From the NCBI RefSeq assembly GCF_000730385.1, contig NZ_CP008849.1, positions 1,054,001-1,118,000 of the forward strand: 64,000 nt of DNA, in the 5' to 3' direction. The notes under the pieces were generated by a model that saw nothing but the letters and a program-made list of their open reading frames with translations, was not told the origin of the DNA and ran no database searches. This DNA comes from Alteromonas australica. Its GTDB lineage: Bacteria; Pseudomonadota; Gammaproteobacteria; Enterobacterales; Alteromonadaceae. The position numbers and the translations under genes are program-made. Position 1 is the stretch's first letter. Each line of letters starts with the position of its first letter. Positions 19,301 to 28,824 of this stretch are shown here, in pieces.

Positions 19301-20071
19301 GTGATCCATCCTACTGCAGTAATTTCTGAAAACGCGAACATTGGTGACAATGTCACCATTGGGCCTTTTTGCGTCGTTGACGATAATGTCACTATAGGCG
19401 ATGGCTGTATTTTAAAGTCTCATGTCGTGGTTCGTGGTCCAACTCGTATTGGCAAAAATAACAAATTTTTCCAATTTTCTTCCATTGGTGAAGATTGCCA
19501 AGACAAGAAGTATGCTGGCGAACCTACCGAACTGGTTATTGGTGACGATAATGAGTTTCGAGAAGGCGTTACGGTTCACCGTGGCACCATTCAAGATAAC
19601 AGCATAACGATTATTGGCTCGCGCTGTTTGTTGATGGCAAACGCTCACGTAGCTCATGATTGCGTGTTAGGTGACGACATAATATTAGCGAACAATGTTG
19701 CTGTAGCAGGGCACGTGCACATCGACGATTTTGTTATTGTTGGCGGAGCCGTTGGTATTCATCAGTTTTGTAAAATAGGTGCTCACGCGTTCCTGGGAGC
19801 CGGTGGCATTATTTTACGCGACGTTCCGCCCTTTGTGATGGTAAGTGGTCAGAAGAACATACCGCAGGGTATTAATTCAGAAGGGCTAAAACGTCGTGGT
19901 TTTGATAAAGCCGATATTATGGCAATAAAGCGCGCTTATAAAACAATCTACCGTGAAGGCAACACGTTAGAAGATGCCATCAGTAAACTCTCCGCTCAGG
20001 AAGATAATGTTGAGGGCGTCACTGTCATGACGGCGTTTCTAAAGACAGCTGAACGCGGCATTATTCGCTAA
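19301..20071 (+). CDS. lpxA: Acyl-ACP--UDP-N-acetylglucosamine O-acyltransferase
   Basis: 256 residues, GTG start. It catalyses the first lipid A step, adding a 3-hydroxyacyl chain to the 3-OH of UDP-GlcNAc. The left-handed beta-helix is built of hexapeptide repeats (residues 1-185). The catalytic His sits in 'MANAHVAHDCVLGDD' near residue 125, and the acyl-ruler region 'GGAVGIHQFCKIGAHAFLGA' follows. The C-terminal helical domain is intact. It sits tightly between fabZ and lpxB. Confidence 0.98.
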   Translation: MIHPTAVISENANIGDNVTIGPFCVVDDNVTIGDGCILKSHVVVRGPTRIGKNNKFFQFSSIGEDCQDKKYAGEPTELVIGDDNEFREGVTVHRGTIQDNSITIIGSRCLLMANAHVAHDCVLGDDIILANNVAVAGHVHIDDFVIVGGAVGIHQFCKIGAHAFLGAGGIILRDVPPFVMVSGQKNIPQGINSEGLKRRGFDKADIMAIKRAYKTIYREGNTLEDAISKLSAQEDNVEGVTVMTAFLKTAERGIIR

Positions 20072-20072
20072 T

Positions 20073-21221
20073 ATGGCAGGCCCATTTCGAATTGCAATGG
20101 TGGCAGGAGAGCCATCAGGTGATGTTTTGGCCGCTGGCATGGTGGCGCAGCTGAAGCGCCAGTACCCAGATGCGATTATTGAAGGTATTGGCGGTGCCCA
20201 CATGCAGGCGCAAGGTTTTCATAGCTTATTTGATATGGAAACCTTGTCGGTCATGGGACTGGTCGAGGTACTGGCTCATTTACCCGCTATTTTGAAAGTC
20301 AAAAAGCAGCTGTTAGCCCACTTTGATAAGTACCCTCCTGATATTTTTGTCGGCATTGATGCGCCCGATTTTAATTTGCGCGTAGAAAAAGCGTTAAAAG
20401 CGAAAGGCATAAAAACCATACACTATGTAAGCCCTACTGTTTGGGCTTGGCGAGAAAAGCGCATTCACAAGATAGCCAAAGCCGCTAATCGTGTACTTGG
20501 CCTTTTTCCTTTCGAGCAACAGGTTTACGATAAATACCAAGTGCCCTATACCTTTGTCGGTCACACTATGGCTGATGCTATTGCCATCACGCCTAACCAG
20601 GCAGACGCTAGACACGCATTATCGTTGCCGGTTACTGGTCCACTATTAGCGGTGTTGCCGGGGTCTAGAAGAGGGGAAGTAGACACACTATTGCCGGTGT
20701 TTCTTGGGACCATCGAAGCGATTCATCGCGCACGTCCAGACATTTCGTTTGTCATACCCGCTGCAAATTCACACCGCTTTTTGCAAATTAAAGCGGCCTT
20801 ACAAGAGGCTGACGACGCGCTAAATCGACTACCTATACATCTTACCGAAGGCACCTCTCGGGACGCCATGATAGCCAGTGACGTCATATTACTGGCTTCC
20901 GGTACCGCCACTCTAGAGGCCATGTTATGTAAGCGCCCCATGGTGGCTGCCTATAAACTCGCGCCGCTTACTTATAAAATAATGCAGCGCATTTATAAAG
21001 CGCCCTTTTTTACACTGCCTAACCTCTTGGCCAATGAAGCAATTATCCCAGAGTTATTACAAGACGATGTTAATGCCCACAATATGAGCGAACACCTTCT
21101 GTCTTATTTTGAAAGTGACAATAGCGCGTTGATTTCCCGTTTCACCGAACTCCACCATACGTTAAAATGTAATGCAGATAAGACAGCAGCACATGCCGTA
21201 GTGGAGGAATTACTTGCATAA
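20073..21221 (+). CDS. lpxB: Lipid-A-disaccharide synthase
   Basis: 382 residues, a GT19 glycosyltransferase that joins UDP-diacylglucosamine and lipid X into the lipid A disaccharide at the inner face of the membrane. Signatures: '[16 protein letters not shown]' at the N-terminus, '[16 protein letters not shown]', '[14 protein letters not shown]' and '[10 protein letters not shown]'. One base separates it from lpxA; its end overlaps the TTG start of rnhB by eight bases. Confidence 0.98.
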   Translation: MAGPFRIAMVAGEPSGDVLAAGMVAQLKRQYPDAIIEGIGGAHMQAQGFHSLFDMETLSVMGLVEVLAHLPAILKVKKQLLAHFDKYPPDIFVGIDAPDFNLRVEKALKAKGIKTIHYVSPTVWAWREKRIHKIAKAANRVLGLFPFEQQVYDKYQVPYTFVGHTMADAIAITPNQADARHALSLPVTGPLLAVLPGSRRGEVDTLLPVFLGTIEAIHRARPDISFVIPAANSHRFLQIKAALQEADDALNRLPIHLTEGTSRDAMIASDVILLASGTATLEAMLCKRPMVAAYKLAPLTYKIMQRIYKAPFFTLPNLLANEAIIPELLQDDVNAHNMSEHLLSYFESDNSALISRFTELHHTLKCNADKTAAHAVVEELLA

Positions 21222-21786
21222 CCTAATTGCCGGTGTAGACGAAGTGGGACGAGGTCCTCTCGTTGGGGATGTAGTAACAGCAGCGGTAGTGTTAGACCCT
21301 GCAAAGCCTATTGAAGGGCTAACCGACTCCAAAAAGCTCAGTGAAAAAAAACGAAACGCCTTGAGTGAAGAGATTAAGGCTAAAGCGTTATATTGGAGCA
21401 TTGGGCGAGCCAGTCCAGAAGAGATTGATAAATTAAACATCTTACATGCTACCATGTTAGCCATGACCAGAGCGGTAGACGCTTTAGGGGTAACACCTAA
21501 CTTTGTTCGCGTGGATGGGAATCGTTTACCAGCGTGGAATTATCCTTCTGAGGCTGTAGTAAAAGGAGATAGCTTACACGCAGAAATCTCCGCCGCCTCT
21601 ATCATTGCCAAAGTTGAGCGTGATAACGATATGTTGGTATTGCACGAAGCCTACCCCCAATATAATTTTGCAGGCCATAAGGGGTACCCCACAAAGGCCC
21701 ATTTTGCGGCCTTAGCTGAATTTGGTGTGTTAGATTGTTATCGTAAAAGTTTTAAACCCGTTAGGGCACTAATAGAAGAGATATAA
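21214..21786 (+). CDS. rnhB: Ribonuclease HII
   Basis: 190 residues. It cleaves the RNA strand at ribonucleotides embedded in DNA. The metal-binding acidic residues are visible: '[15 protein letters not shown]' (Asp and Glu) near residue 7, '[10 protein letters not shown]', and '[16 protein letters not shown]' with '[11 protein letters not shown]'. The TTG start at 21214 lies inside the lpxB end, with GGAGG five bases upstream, so translation is probably coupled. dnaE follows three bases after its stop. Confidence 0.97.
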   Translation: MHNLIAGVDEVGRGPLVGDVVTAAVVLDPAKPIEGLTDSKKLSEKKRNALSEEIKAKALYWSIGRASPEEIDKLNILHATMLAMTRAVDALGVTPNFVRVDGNRLPAWNYPSEAVVKGDSLHAEISAASIIAKVERDNDMLVLHEAYPQYNFAGHKGYPTKAHFAALAEFGVLDCYRKSFKPVRALIEEI

Positions 21787-21789
21787 ATC

Positions 21790-24700
21790 ATGTCCTCGCC
21801 ATTTATTCATTTACGTGTACATAGCGATTTTTCGATGATGGATGGGCTTAACAAAGTTAAGCCCATTTTGAATAAGGTTGCCGAGCTAAATATGCCGGCA
21901 GTCGCCATTACCGATCAAATGAATATGTGCGGGTTGGTAAAGTTTTATTCTACGGCTCATGATTTAGGTATTAAGCCCATCATTGGTACAGACTTTTGGG
22001 TCACCAATGACATCTTCGGCGATGAGCCATTTCGACTAACGTTATTAGCCATGAACAATGAAGGGTATAAGAATATCACTATTCTTATCTCTAAAGCCTA
22101 TTTACGTGGCCACGTAGCGCATAAAGCGGTTATCGACCAAGCCTGGTTAGCTGAACACTCAGAAGGGGTTATTATACTTTCTGGCGGTTTACATGGCGAC
22201 TTAGGTGTTGGGCTAACTAAAAATAACAAATCGATCCTCGACGCTGCATTGCAGTTTTACCAAACACACTTTGAAGACCGTTTTTATCTAGAGCTCACTC
22301 GAACCGGGCGTAATGGAGAAGAAGAGTATCTTCATCGAGCGGTGGCTTTAGCTGAACAAGAAGGTTTGCCCGTGGTGGCCACTAATGAAGTGTGCTTCAT
22401 TGATAAGGCAGGCTTCGACGCCCATGAAATACGCGTGTGTATTCATGATGGTTACACACTTGACGATAATCGTCGGCCTAAGCGTTATAGCGAACAGCAG
22501 TATTTACGCAGTGCTGAGGAAATGCTTGCGCTCTTCAGTGATATTCCAGAAGCCATTGAAAATACGGTAGAAATTGCCAAGCGGTGTAATGTAACCGTAC
22601 GTCTCGGAGAATACTTCTTGCCACAGTTCCCTACTGGCGGCATGACCACAGAAGACTTTTTAGTCAAAGTCTCTGAAGAAGGGCTGGAAGATAGGCTCGA
22701 ATTTTTATTTCCTGATGAAAATGAAAGGAAGGAAAAGCGCCCAGCCTACGACGACCGATTACGGATAGAGCTAGAAGTTATCAACCAAATGGGATTCCCT
22801 GGCTACTTCCTCATCGTGATGGAGTTTATTCAGTGGAGTAAAGACAACGGCATTCCCGTAGGACCGGGCCGAGGCTCTGGTGCGGGCTCGCTCGTGGCCT
22901 ATGCACTGAAAATTACCGACTTAGACCCACTAGAGTTTGACCTACTTTTCGAACGTTTCTTGAACCCAGAACGTGTTTCCATGCCAGATTTCGACGTAGA
23001 TTTCTGTATGGACAGACGTGATGAAGTGATAGATCACGTGGCAGAATTGTATGGGCGTCAGGCGGTATCTCAAATCATTACGTTTGGTACCATGGCGGCT
23101 AAGGCTGTGGTGCGCGATGTGGGGCGGGTATTAGGTCACCCCTATGGTTTTGTTGACAGAATATCGAAACTTATCCCGCCTGACCCTGGCATGACGCTAG
23201 AAAAGGCCTTCGCGGCTGAACCCCAACTTCCCGAAGTATACGAGCAAGATGAAGAGGTTAAAGATCTCATCGATATGGCGCGTATTCTTGAAGGGGTTAC
23301 ACGTAATGCTGGTAAGCATGCTGGTGGGGTGGTTATTGCACCTACCACGATTACCGACTTTTCTCCGTTGTACTGCGACGATGAAGGGAAAAACCCTGTC
23401 ACCCAATTTGACAAAAATGATGTTGAAACGGCTGGCTTGGTAAAATTTGACTTCTTAGGCCTTAGAACACTGACCATTATTCAGTGGGCGATCGATATGA
23501 TCAAAGAAGGCAAAAATATCGATGTAGATATTGCAGCCATTCCCCTTGAAGATAAGCGAAGTTTTAAAACACTACAAAATGCAGAAACTACTGCGGTATT
23601 CCAGCTAGAATCCCGAGGGATGAAGGAGCTTATTAAGCGCCTTAAACCAGATTGCTTTGAAGATATAATCGCATTGGTAGCCCTGTTTAGACCCGGCCCA
23701 CTTCAATCGGGTATGGTCGATAACTTTATCGATCGAAAGCACGGTAGAGAAGAAATTTCCTATCCTGATGCTGAATATCAGCACGAGTGCTTAAAAGAAA
23801 TCCTTGAGCCCACCTACGGCATCATCTTGTATCAGGAACAGGTGATGCAGATTGCGCAGGAAATGGCTGGGTATTCCCTTGGTGGCGCTGATTTGCTGCG
23901 TCGAGCAATGGGTAAGAAAAAACCTGAAGAAATGGCGAAGCAGCGAGGGGCGTTCGCAGAAGGCTCGAAGAACAATAATATCGACCCAGATCTCGCCATG
24001 AAAATATTCGACCTAGTAGAGAAATTTGCGGGTTACGGCTTTAACAAATCTCACTCTGCCGCGTATGCGTTGGTGTCTTACCAAACGTTATGGTTGAAAG
24101 TGCATTACCCTGCGGAATTTATGGCCGCAGTAATGTCTGCCGATATGGATAACACAGACAAAATTGTTACCTTGGTGGATGAATGCGATCGTATGGGATT
24201 AGAGATCTTGCCGCCTGATTTGAATGCTGGGAAATATAAATTTACGGTAGATAGCGAAGGCCGTATTGTTTATGGCATTGGTGCAATCAAAGGGGTGGGT
24301 GAAGGCCCTATTGAAGCCATTATTGAAGCGCGTGAAACCCAAGGCGCGTTTAAGGATTTATTCGATTTTTGCGCAAAAATTGATGTTAAGCGCGTCAATA
24401 AGCGCGTATTAGAAAAGCTAGTTTTATCAGGGGCCATGGACAACTTGGGCCCTCATAGGGCAGCGCTTATGGCCACGTTACCCGAAGCGATAGCGGCGGC
24501 TGGTCAGCATGCAAAAGCAGAGTCGTTTGGTCAATCAGATATGTTTGGTTTATTAACCACCGAACCAGAAGACGTACTGCAAGCGTTTGCGGATGTACCT
24601 CAGTGGCCTGAAAAAGTGTGGCTTGAAGGGGAGAAAGACACCCTAGGTTTGTACCTTACGGGGCACCCAATCAACCAATACGCCGATGAAATTCGATATT

Positions 24701-25254
24701 ATACCGAAGGTCGGCTGGTGGATTTAAAGCCTACGGGTAAAGATCAAATGGCCAGTGCTGTGGGTTTGGTATTGGGCGTTAGAGTAATGACCAACAAACG
24801 GGGTCGCCGCTGGGCTATTGTTACGTTAGACGATAAAAGCGCTAGAATAGACGTACGATTCTTTCCAGATATGTACGAACAGTTTGAAAGTGTACTGGAA
24901 ACTGACAAAATATTGCTCATAAAGGGACAGGTCAGCTTTGATGATTTCTCTGGGGGCAATACAATCACCGCCCGTGATGTAATGGACATAGTTCAAGCAC
25001 GGGAGAAAAACGCGAGAGCACTGGCCTTATATGTAGATACCCAGGTGCTTGAACAACAGAAAATGAGCCAGTTGCAATCTATTTTGCAGGCTTTTAACGG
25101 GGGTAGTTGTCCTGTTCAGTTAGCCATAACACACCCAGATGTTGAGGCAACATTGGCGTGTAGTGCTAAGTGGTATGTAACACCAGAAGATCAACTACTT
25201 CACGACCTTAAACAGTGTTTAGGGGAAAAAGCCGTATCAATCCTCTACCATTAA
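21790..25254 (+). CDS. dnaE: DNA polymerase III subunit alpha
   Basis: 1154 residues, the replicative C-family polymerase. Domains in order: PHP (about 5-270; begins '[20 protein letters not shown]'), the palm with catalytic Asp residues in '[16 protein letters not shown]' near 400 and '[16 protein letters not shown]' before it, thumb and fingers ('[20 protein letters not shown]' near 757), a helix-hairpin-helix region, an OB fold around 980-1060, and the C-terminal tau-binding region. Length and neighbours (rnhB, accA) match the usual arrangement. Confidence 0.98.
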   Translation: MSSPFIHLRVHSDFSMMDGLNKVKPILNKVAELNMPAVAITDQMNMCGLVKFYSTAHDLGIKPIIGTDFWVTNDIFGDEPFRLTLLAMNNEGYKNITILISKAYLRGHVAHKAVIDQAWLAEHSEGVIILSGGLHGDLGVGLTKNNKSILDAALQFYQTHFEDRFYLELTRTGRNGEEEYLHRAVALAEQEGLPVVATNEVCFIDKAGFDAHEIRVCIHDGYTLDDNRRPKRYSEQQYLRSAEEMLALFSDIPEAIENTVEIAKRCNVTVRLGEYFLPQFPTGGMTTEDFLVKVSEEGLEDRLEFLFPDENERKEKRPAYDDRLRIELEVINQMGFPGYFLIVMEFIQWSKDNGIPVGPGRGSGAGSLVAYALKITDLDPLEFDLLFERFLNPERVSMPDFDVDFCMDRRDEVIDHVAELYGRQAVSQIITFGTMAAKAVVRDVGRVLGHPYGFVDRISKLIPPDPGMTLEKAFAAEPQLPEVYEQDEEVKDLIDMARILEGVTRNAGKHAGGVVIAPTTITDFSPLYCDDEGKNPVTQFDKNDVETAGLVKFDFLGLRTLTIIQWAIDMIKEGKNIDVDIAAIPLEDKRSFKTLQNAETTAVFQLESRGMKELIKRLKPDCFEDIIALVALFRPGPLQSGMVDNFIDRKHGREEISYPDAEYQHECLKEILEPTYGIILYQEQVMQIAQEMAGYSLGGADLLRRAMGKKKPEEMAKQRGAFAEGSKNNNIDPDLAMKIFDLVEKFAGYGFNKSHSAAYALVSYQTLWLKVHYPAEFMAAVMSADMDNTDKIVTLVDECDRMGLEILPPDLNAGKYKFTVDSEGRIVYGIGAIKGVGEGPIEAIIEARETQGAFKDLFDFCAKIDVKRVNKRVLEKLVLSGAMDNLGPHRAALMATLPEAIAAAGQHAKAESFGQSDMFGLLTTEPEDVLQAFADVPQWPEKVWLEGEKDTLGLYLTGHPINQYADEIRYYTEGRLVDLKPTGKDQMASAVGLVLGVRVMTNKRGRRWAIVTLDDKSARIDVRFFPDMYEQFESVLETDKILLIKGQVSFDDFSGGNTITARDVMDIVQAREKNARALALYVDTQVLEQQKMSQLQSILQAFNGGSCPVQLAITHPDVEATLACSAKWYVTPEDQLLHDLKQCLGEKAVSILYH

Positions 25255-25322
25255 GGGTCAGAGTTCGATAGATTGACTATCTCGCGTTGGCACTGATGAG
25301 CGTAGTACGAATAGGACATAAA

Positions 25323-26279
25323 ATGAGTATACAGTTTTTGGACTTTGAACAGCCAATAGCCGAACTAGAAGCAAAAATCGAAGAGCTAAGGTTGGTAAAT
25401 CAAGGCGGTGAGTTTGACGTAGGCATTGAAGAAGAAATCAATAAGCTTCGCGGTAAGAGTGCTGAGCTATCAAAGAAGATTTTTTCTGACCTAGGTGCAT
25501 GGCAAGTGTCTCAGCTTGCTCGTCATCCCATGCGGCCTTATACACTGGATTATATTCCGCGTATCTTCACTGAATTTGATGAATTAGCTGGCGATCGTGC
25601 ATTTGCCGATGACAAGGCTATCGTCGGTGGTCCCGCCATGCTAGATGACCAGCCAGTGATGATCATAGGCCACCAAAAAGGTCGCGATACCAACGAAAAA
25701 ATAAAACGTAACTTTGGTATGCCAAAGCCTGAAGGCTATCGAAAAGCGTTGAGACTCATGAAAATGGCTGAGCGTTTCAATCTACCGATTATCACCTTTA
25801 TTGATACGCCTGGGGCGTATCCAGGCGTGGGTGCAGAAGAACGTGGTCAAAGTGAAGCTATTGCAAAAAATCTTTTTGAAATGGCAGAGCTAAAGGTGCC
25901 TATCATCTGTACCGTAATCGGTGAAGGTGGCTCAGGCGGCGCGTTAGCTATAGGGGTGGGCGATCGCGTGAACATGCTGCAGTACTCTACTTATTCAGTT
26001 ATTTCGCCAGAAGGCTGTGCTTCAATTCTTTGGAAAAGCGCAGAAAAGGCACCTTTGGCGGCGGAAGCGATGGGGGTAAGTGCACCACAAATTAAAGAGT
26101 TAGGCTTAATCAACAGTATTGTTGAGGAGCCTCTTGGGGGTGCCCACCGTGACCACAACGGTATGGCAGCAAACCTGAAAGCGGTGCTTAAGCAGCAATT
26201 GAGTCAACTTAAAACACTTGATAATGCTTCTCTCATGGAAGAGCGTTATCAGCGACTTATGTCGTTTGGTTACTGCTAG
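25323..26279 (+). CDS. accA: Acetyl-CoA carboxylase carboxyltransferase subunit alpha
   Basis: 318 residues. With AccD it transfers the carboxyl group from carboxybiotin to acetyl-CoA, making malonyl-CoA for fatty acid synthesis. The N-terminus '[19 protein letters not shown]' is typical and the crotonase-like core has '[20 protein letters not shown]', '[19 protein letters not shown]' and '[16 protein letters not shown]'. The start at 25323 (MSIQFL) has AGGA upstream; the upstream TTG at 25287 would add a non-conserved stretch. Confidence 0.98.
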   Translation: MSIQFLDFEQPIAELEAKIEELRLVNQGGEFDVGIEEEINKLRGKSAELSKKIFSDLGAWQVSQLARHPMRPYTLDYIPRIFTEFDELAGDRAFADDKAIVGGPAMLDDQPVMIIGHQKGRDTNEKIKRNFGMPKPEGYRKALRLMKMAERFNLPIITFIDTPGAYPGVGAEERGQSEAIAKNLFEMAELKVPIICTVIGEGGSGGALAIGVGDRVNMLQYSTYSVISPEGCASILWKSAEKAPLAAEAMGVSAPQIKELGLINSIVEEPLGGAHRDHNGMAANLKAVLKQQLSQLKTLDNASLMEERYQRLMSFGYC

Positions 26280-26301
26280 GTATTAAGCCTTATGGCCGCC
26301 C

Positions 26302-27630
26302 GTGAGTAATATCGTTAATCGTATCTGCGATACGCTTCATCATCTTCTTGAGAGCGTTGAGGTAGACCCATCTCCAATTTTGACGGTGGCTTACAGTGGC
26401 GGCGTAGATTCTACGCTATTACTCCATGCGCTCGCGCACTATCGGGATCGTCACGATCTCGACGTCCACGCGGTACATGTTCACCATGGCTTAAGCGACA
26501 ATGCTGATTCCTGGCTAGCGCATTGTGAACGTGAATGTCGATTTCTTGATATTCCTTTTACGGCTAACAAGGTGGATATTGAACAAACTACCCGCACCAG
26601 CTTAGAAGCCCTTGCGCGTAATGCGCGTTATGCGGCGTTGCATGATTACTGTAAGCAACACAACAGTATTTTATGCCTAGGGCAACATAGCGAAGATCAA
26701 TTAGAAACGGTATTACTTCAACTTAAGCGCGGTGCTGGCCCTCAGGGATTAGCCGGTATGGGCGCGTTTCAGTGGCGTAATAAAGTGCTCACACTGCGAC
26801 CCATGTTACAAGAGAGCAAACAAGACATTCTTAGTGCGGCCCAGCAGCTCAACTTAAATTGGGTAGAAGATGAATCTAACGCTGATACCCGATTCGATAG
26901 AAACTTTTTACGCAATGAAGTGTTACCTCTGTTAACTGCGCGTTGGCCTCAAATGGCAAAAACCACAGGCAGAAGTGCGGCGCTTTGTGCCGAGCAGTCG
27001 GCCTTGTTGGAAACAGAGGCGAAAACCCACCTTTCTCGCTGTGAAAGCGTTTCTGCATTTGGAACTAGTATGCTTAGTGGTAAGTACATACTATCGCTAT
27101 CTGACAGCTGGAAAAGAGCCGTGATTAGGCAATGGTTCGCCTCTAAGGGCGCGCTGGCACCCAGCCAAGCTCAGTTAGTACAAGTGCTTAATATGCTAAA
27201 TGCGAGAGAGGATGCTACTCCCAAAGTCACTTTTTCCTGGGGGTACGTGGCGCGCTATCAGGGAAGTCTTTACTGGGTGAATAATGCCGACGAGCGGGTT
27301 AAACGGGAATTAACTTTACCAGAAGGCAGCACACTAACGCTTGCATGGCTTAACTTACAATTACGGTTTGAAAGCAATTTTGAGGAAGAGAAGCCTTTAC
27401 AGCTAGTGGTAAAAACGGATGTTAAGGGATTAAAAATCAAACCGGCAAACGCTCAGGTAAGTAAACCGCTTAAGGACTGGTACAAGTATTGGAAAATTCC
27501 TGTTTGGGAAAGAGCAAAAATTCCGGTGGTGTTCTTTAAAGAAGACGCTATTGCCTTATTGATTAACGGCGACGTGGTTCGCCTTCATCGTTGCCCAGCG
27601 TCTTTTCAACTCACTGTGGTCTCTAGTTAA
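26302..27630 (+). CDS. tilS: tRNA(Ile)-lysidine synthetase
   Basis: 442 residues, GTG start. It ligates lysine to C34 of tRNA-Ile(CAU) so it reads AUA. The N-type ATP pyrophosphatase P-loop is 'VAYSGGVDSTLLLHAL' near residue 28. Further motifs are 'HVHHGLSDNADSW', 'GQHSEDQLETVLLQLKRGAG' and 'DESNADTRFDRNFLRNEVLP'. The TilS substrate-binding and C-terminal domains follow. It lies 22 bases after accA; the hairpin at 27697-27714 lies downstream. Confidence 0.96.
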   Translation: MSNIVNRICDTLHHLLESVEVDPSPILTVAYSGGVDSTLLLHALAHYRDRHDLDVHAVHVHHGLSDNADSWLAHCERECRFLDIPFTANKVDIEQTTRTSLEALARNARYAALHDYCKQHNSILCLGQHSEDQLETVLLQLKRGAGPQGLAGMGAFQWRNKVLTLRPMLQESKQDILSAAQQLNLNWVEDESNADTRFDRNFLRNEVLPLLTARWPQMAKTTGRSAALCAEQSALLETEAKTHLSRCESVSAFGTSMLSGKYILSLSDSWKRAVIRQWFASKGALAPSQAQLVQVLNMLNAREDATPKVTFSWGYVARYQGSLYWVNNADERVKRELTLPEGSTLTLAWLNLQLRFESNFEEEKPLQLVVKTDVKGLKIKPANAQVSKPLKDWYKYWKIPVWERAKIPVVFFKEDAIALLINGDVVRLHRCPASFQLTVVSS

Positions 27631-27696
27631 ACCCGTGATATAGGGTGATGCGATTCAACGCTCTTTCCAGATAAAACCGCAACAAATACGGCAAGC

Positions 27697-27714
27697 CATT
27701 GCCAGGTGGCAATG
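27697..27714. repeat. 18-base perfect palindrome between tilS and the GGDEF gene
   Basis: CATTGCCAGGTGGCAATG lies in the 125-base gap between two convergent genes. It may act as a transcript 3' hairpin, but no T-tract follows on either strand. Confidence 0.5.
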
Positions 27715-27755
27715 TCTGAACGATTCAAATGGTCGTGAGTAGTACTGAGTCCTGG

Positions 27756-28664
27756 TTAAGCCGCTTGATAGCTGTTTTTACCAGAATGTTTAACTTTGTA
27801 TAGCGCAGTATCAGCCCGATCGAAAATTGACGCTAGGTCGTCTCCTTCTCGAAACACTGCACCACCTAAACTACAAGACACATTCATTCTCGAAAGATAG
27901 GCAGATTGATTTATTGAAAGCTGAATTCGAGACGCCGCACAGGCCAATTGTTGCTGAGTTTGGCAATCTAATACCACACAAAATTCGTCTCCACCAAAGC
28001 GGAATGCTTCGTCTTCATCACGCAGCACATTGAGTAATTGATTCGCCACCGTGACCAAGACTGTGTCTCCCTCGCGGTGACCGAAGTTATCGTTAACTTG
28101 CTTAAAGTTATCCAGGTCAATAATCAATAACGCAAACGCTTCTTCATGACGCTGTGCCCAGCCTAACTGGCGAGTAAGCGCTTCATCGAAACCGCTGCGG
28201 TTGCCTAGCCCTGTTAGCATGTCTTTCGTTGCCATTTTTCGCATTCTACGAAAGCTAAGGGCGTGAGCGAGTTGTTGATTAAATATGCTATGTAACTGTG
28301 CTAATACGTTTTGCTGTGATAATGACAGGGAGCGAGTCATATAGTAATAGGCGCTGTGTTTCTCATCTGAGGATGAATCTGTCAGCGTGTCAGTATGCAA
28401 GGGGAGTTCAATCAGCACCGCTGAAATAGGAGCGTTACCGAACACCCAGCGAGAATCAAAATCCGACAGGCTAAAACCAGTGATAGGCATAAGCCCCGAT
28501 AACTGGTTAAAGTAGAGGTTACTTAACTCATCAATCTCTAACGTTGACAATAATTGACTAACGAAGTTGGATAGTTCACTAATAGATAACCCTTGCCCTG
28601 CGCTAGCCGACGGGTAAAAGTTGTCATGTTGTGTGCTATCGTAGATAGTAGTTGAGAAATCCAC
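27756..28664 (-). CDS. GGDEF diguanylate cyclase
   Basis: 302 residues, GTG start at 28664. The C-terminal 165 residues are a GGDEF domain that makes c-di-GMP from two GTP. The active site is 'RFGGDEFCVVL' and the substrate-side 'DLDNFKQVNDNFGHREGD' is intact, so it is probably active. An RxxD inhibitory site (RDED) lies exactly five residues before GGDEF, predicting product inhibition. The first 130 residues resemble a GAF-like or other sensor domain with no transmembrane segment, so the protein is probably cytosolic. It is divergent from the antiporter gene, with a palindrome between. It could feed the LapD system further right, which is inference. Confidence 0.9.
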   Translation of the reverse strand: MDFSTTIYDSTQHDNFYPSASAGQGLSISELSNFVSQLLSTLEIDELSNLYFNQLSGLMPITGFSLSDFDSRWVFGNAPISAVLIELPLHTDTLTDSSSDEKHSAYYYMTRSLSLSQQNVLAQLHSIFNQQLAHALSFRRMRKMATKDMLTGLGNRSGFDEALTRQLGWAQRHEEAFALLIIDLDNFKQVNDNFGHREGDTVLVTVANQLLNVLRDEDEAFRFGGDEFCVVLDCQTQQQLACAASRIQLSINQSAYLSRMNVSCSLGGAVFREGDDLASIFDRADTALYKVKHSGKNSYQAA

Positions 28665-28698
28665 AGGTTCGCCCCTTGTTGCAAAACGCTTTTAAAAT

Positions 28699-28714
28699 GC
28701 AAAATTAATTTTGC
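28699..28714. promoter_or_regulatory. Operator-like 16-base palindrome
   Basis: GCAAAATTAATTTTGC is a perfect palindrome in the 160-base space between the divergent GGDEF and antiporter genes. It is a plausible dimeric repressor site; no regulator can be named. Confidence 0.4.
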
Positions 28715-28824
28715 GTCAAAGCCCTGACGGTTCTGTGTTAAAACAGTGGCAATCATTGCCGTTTTTGCACTAATTAAAGGGTGATTTGCAATCTGGATGC
28801 CAAGTATTCTTCGGGAGTGTAAAT

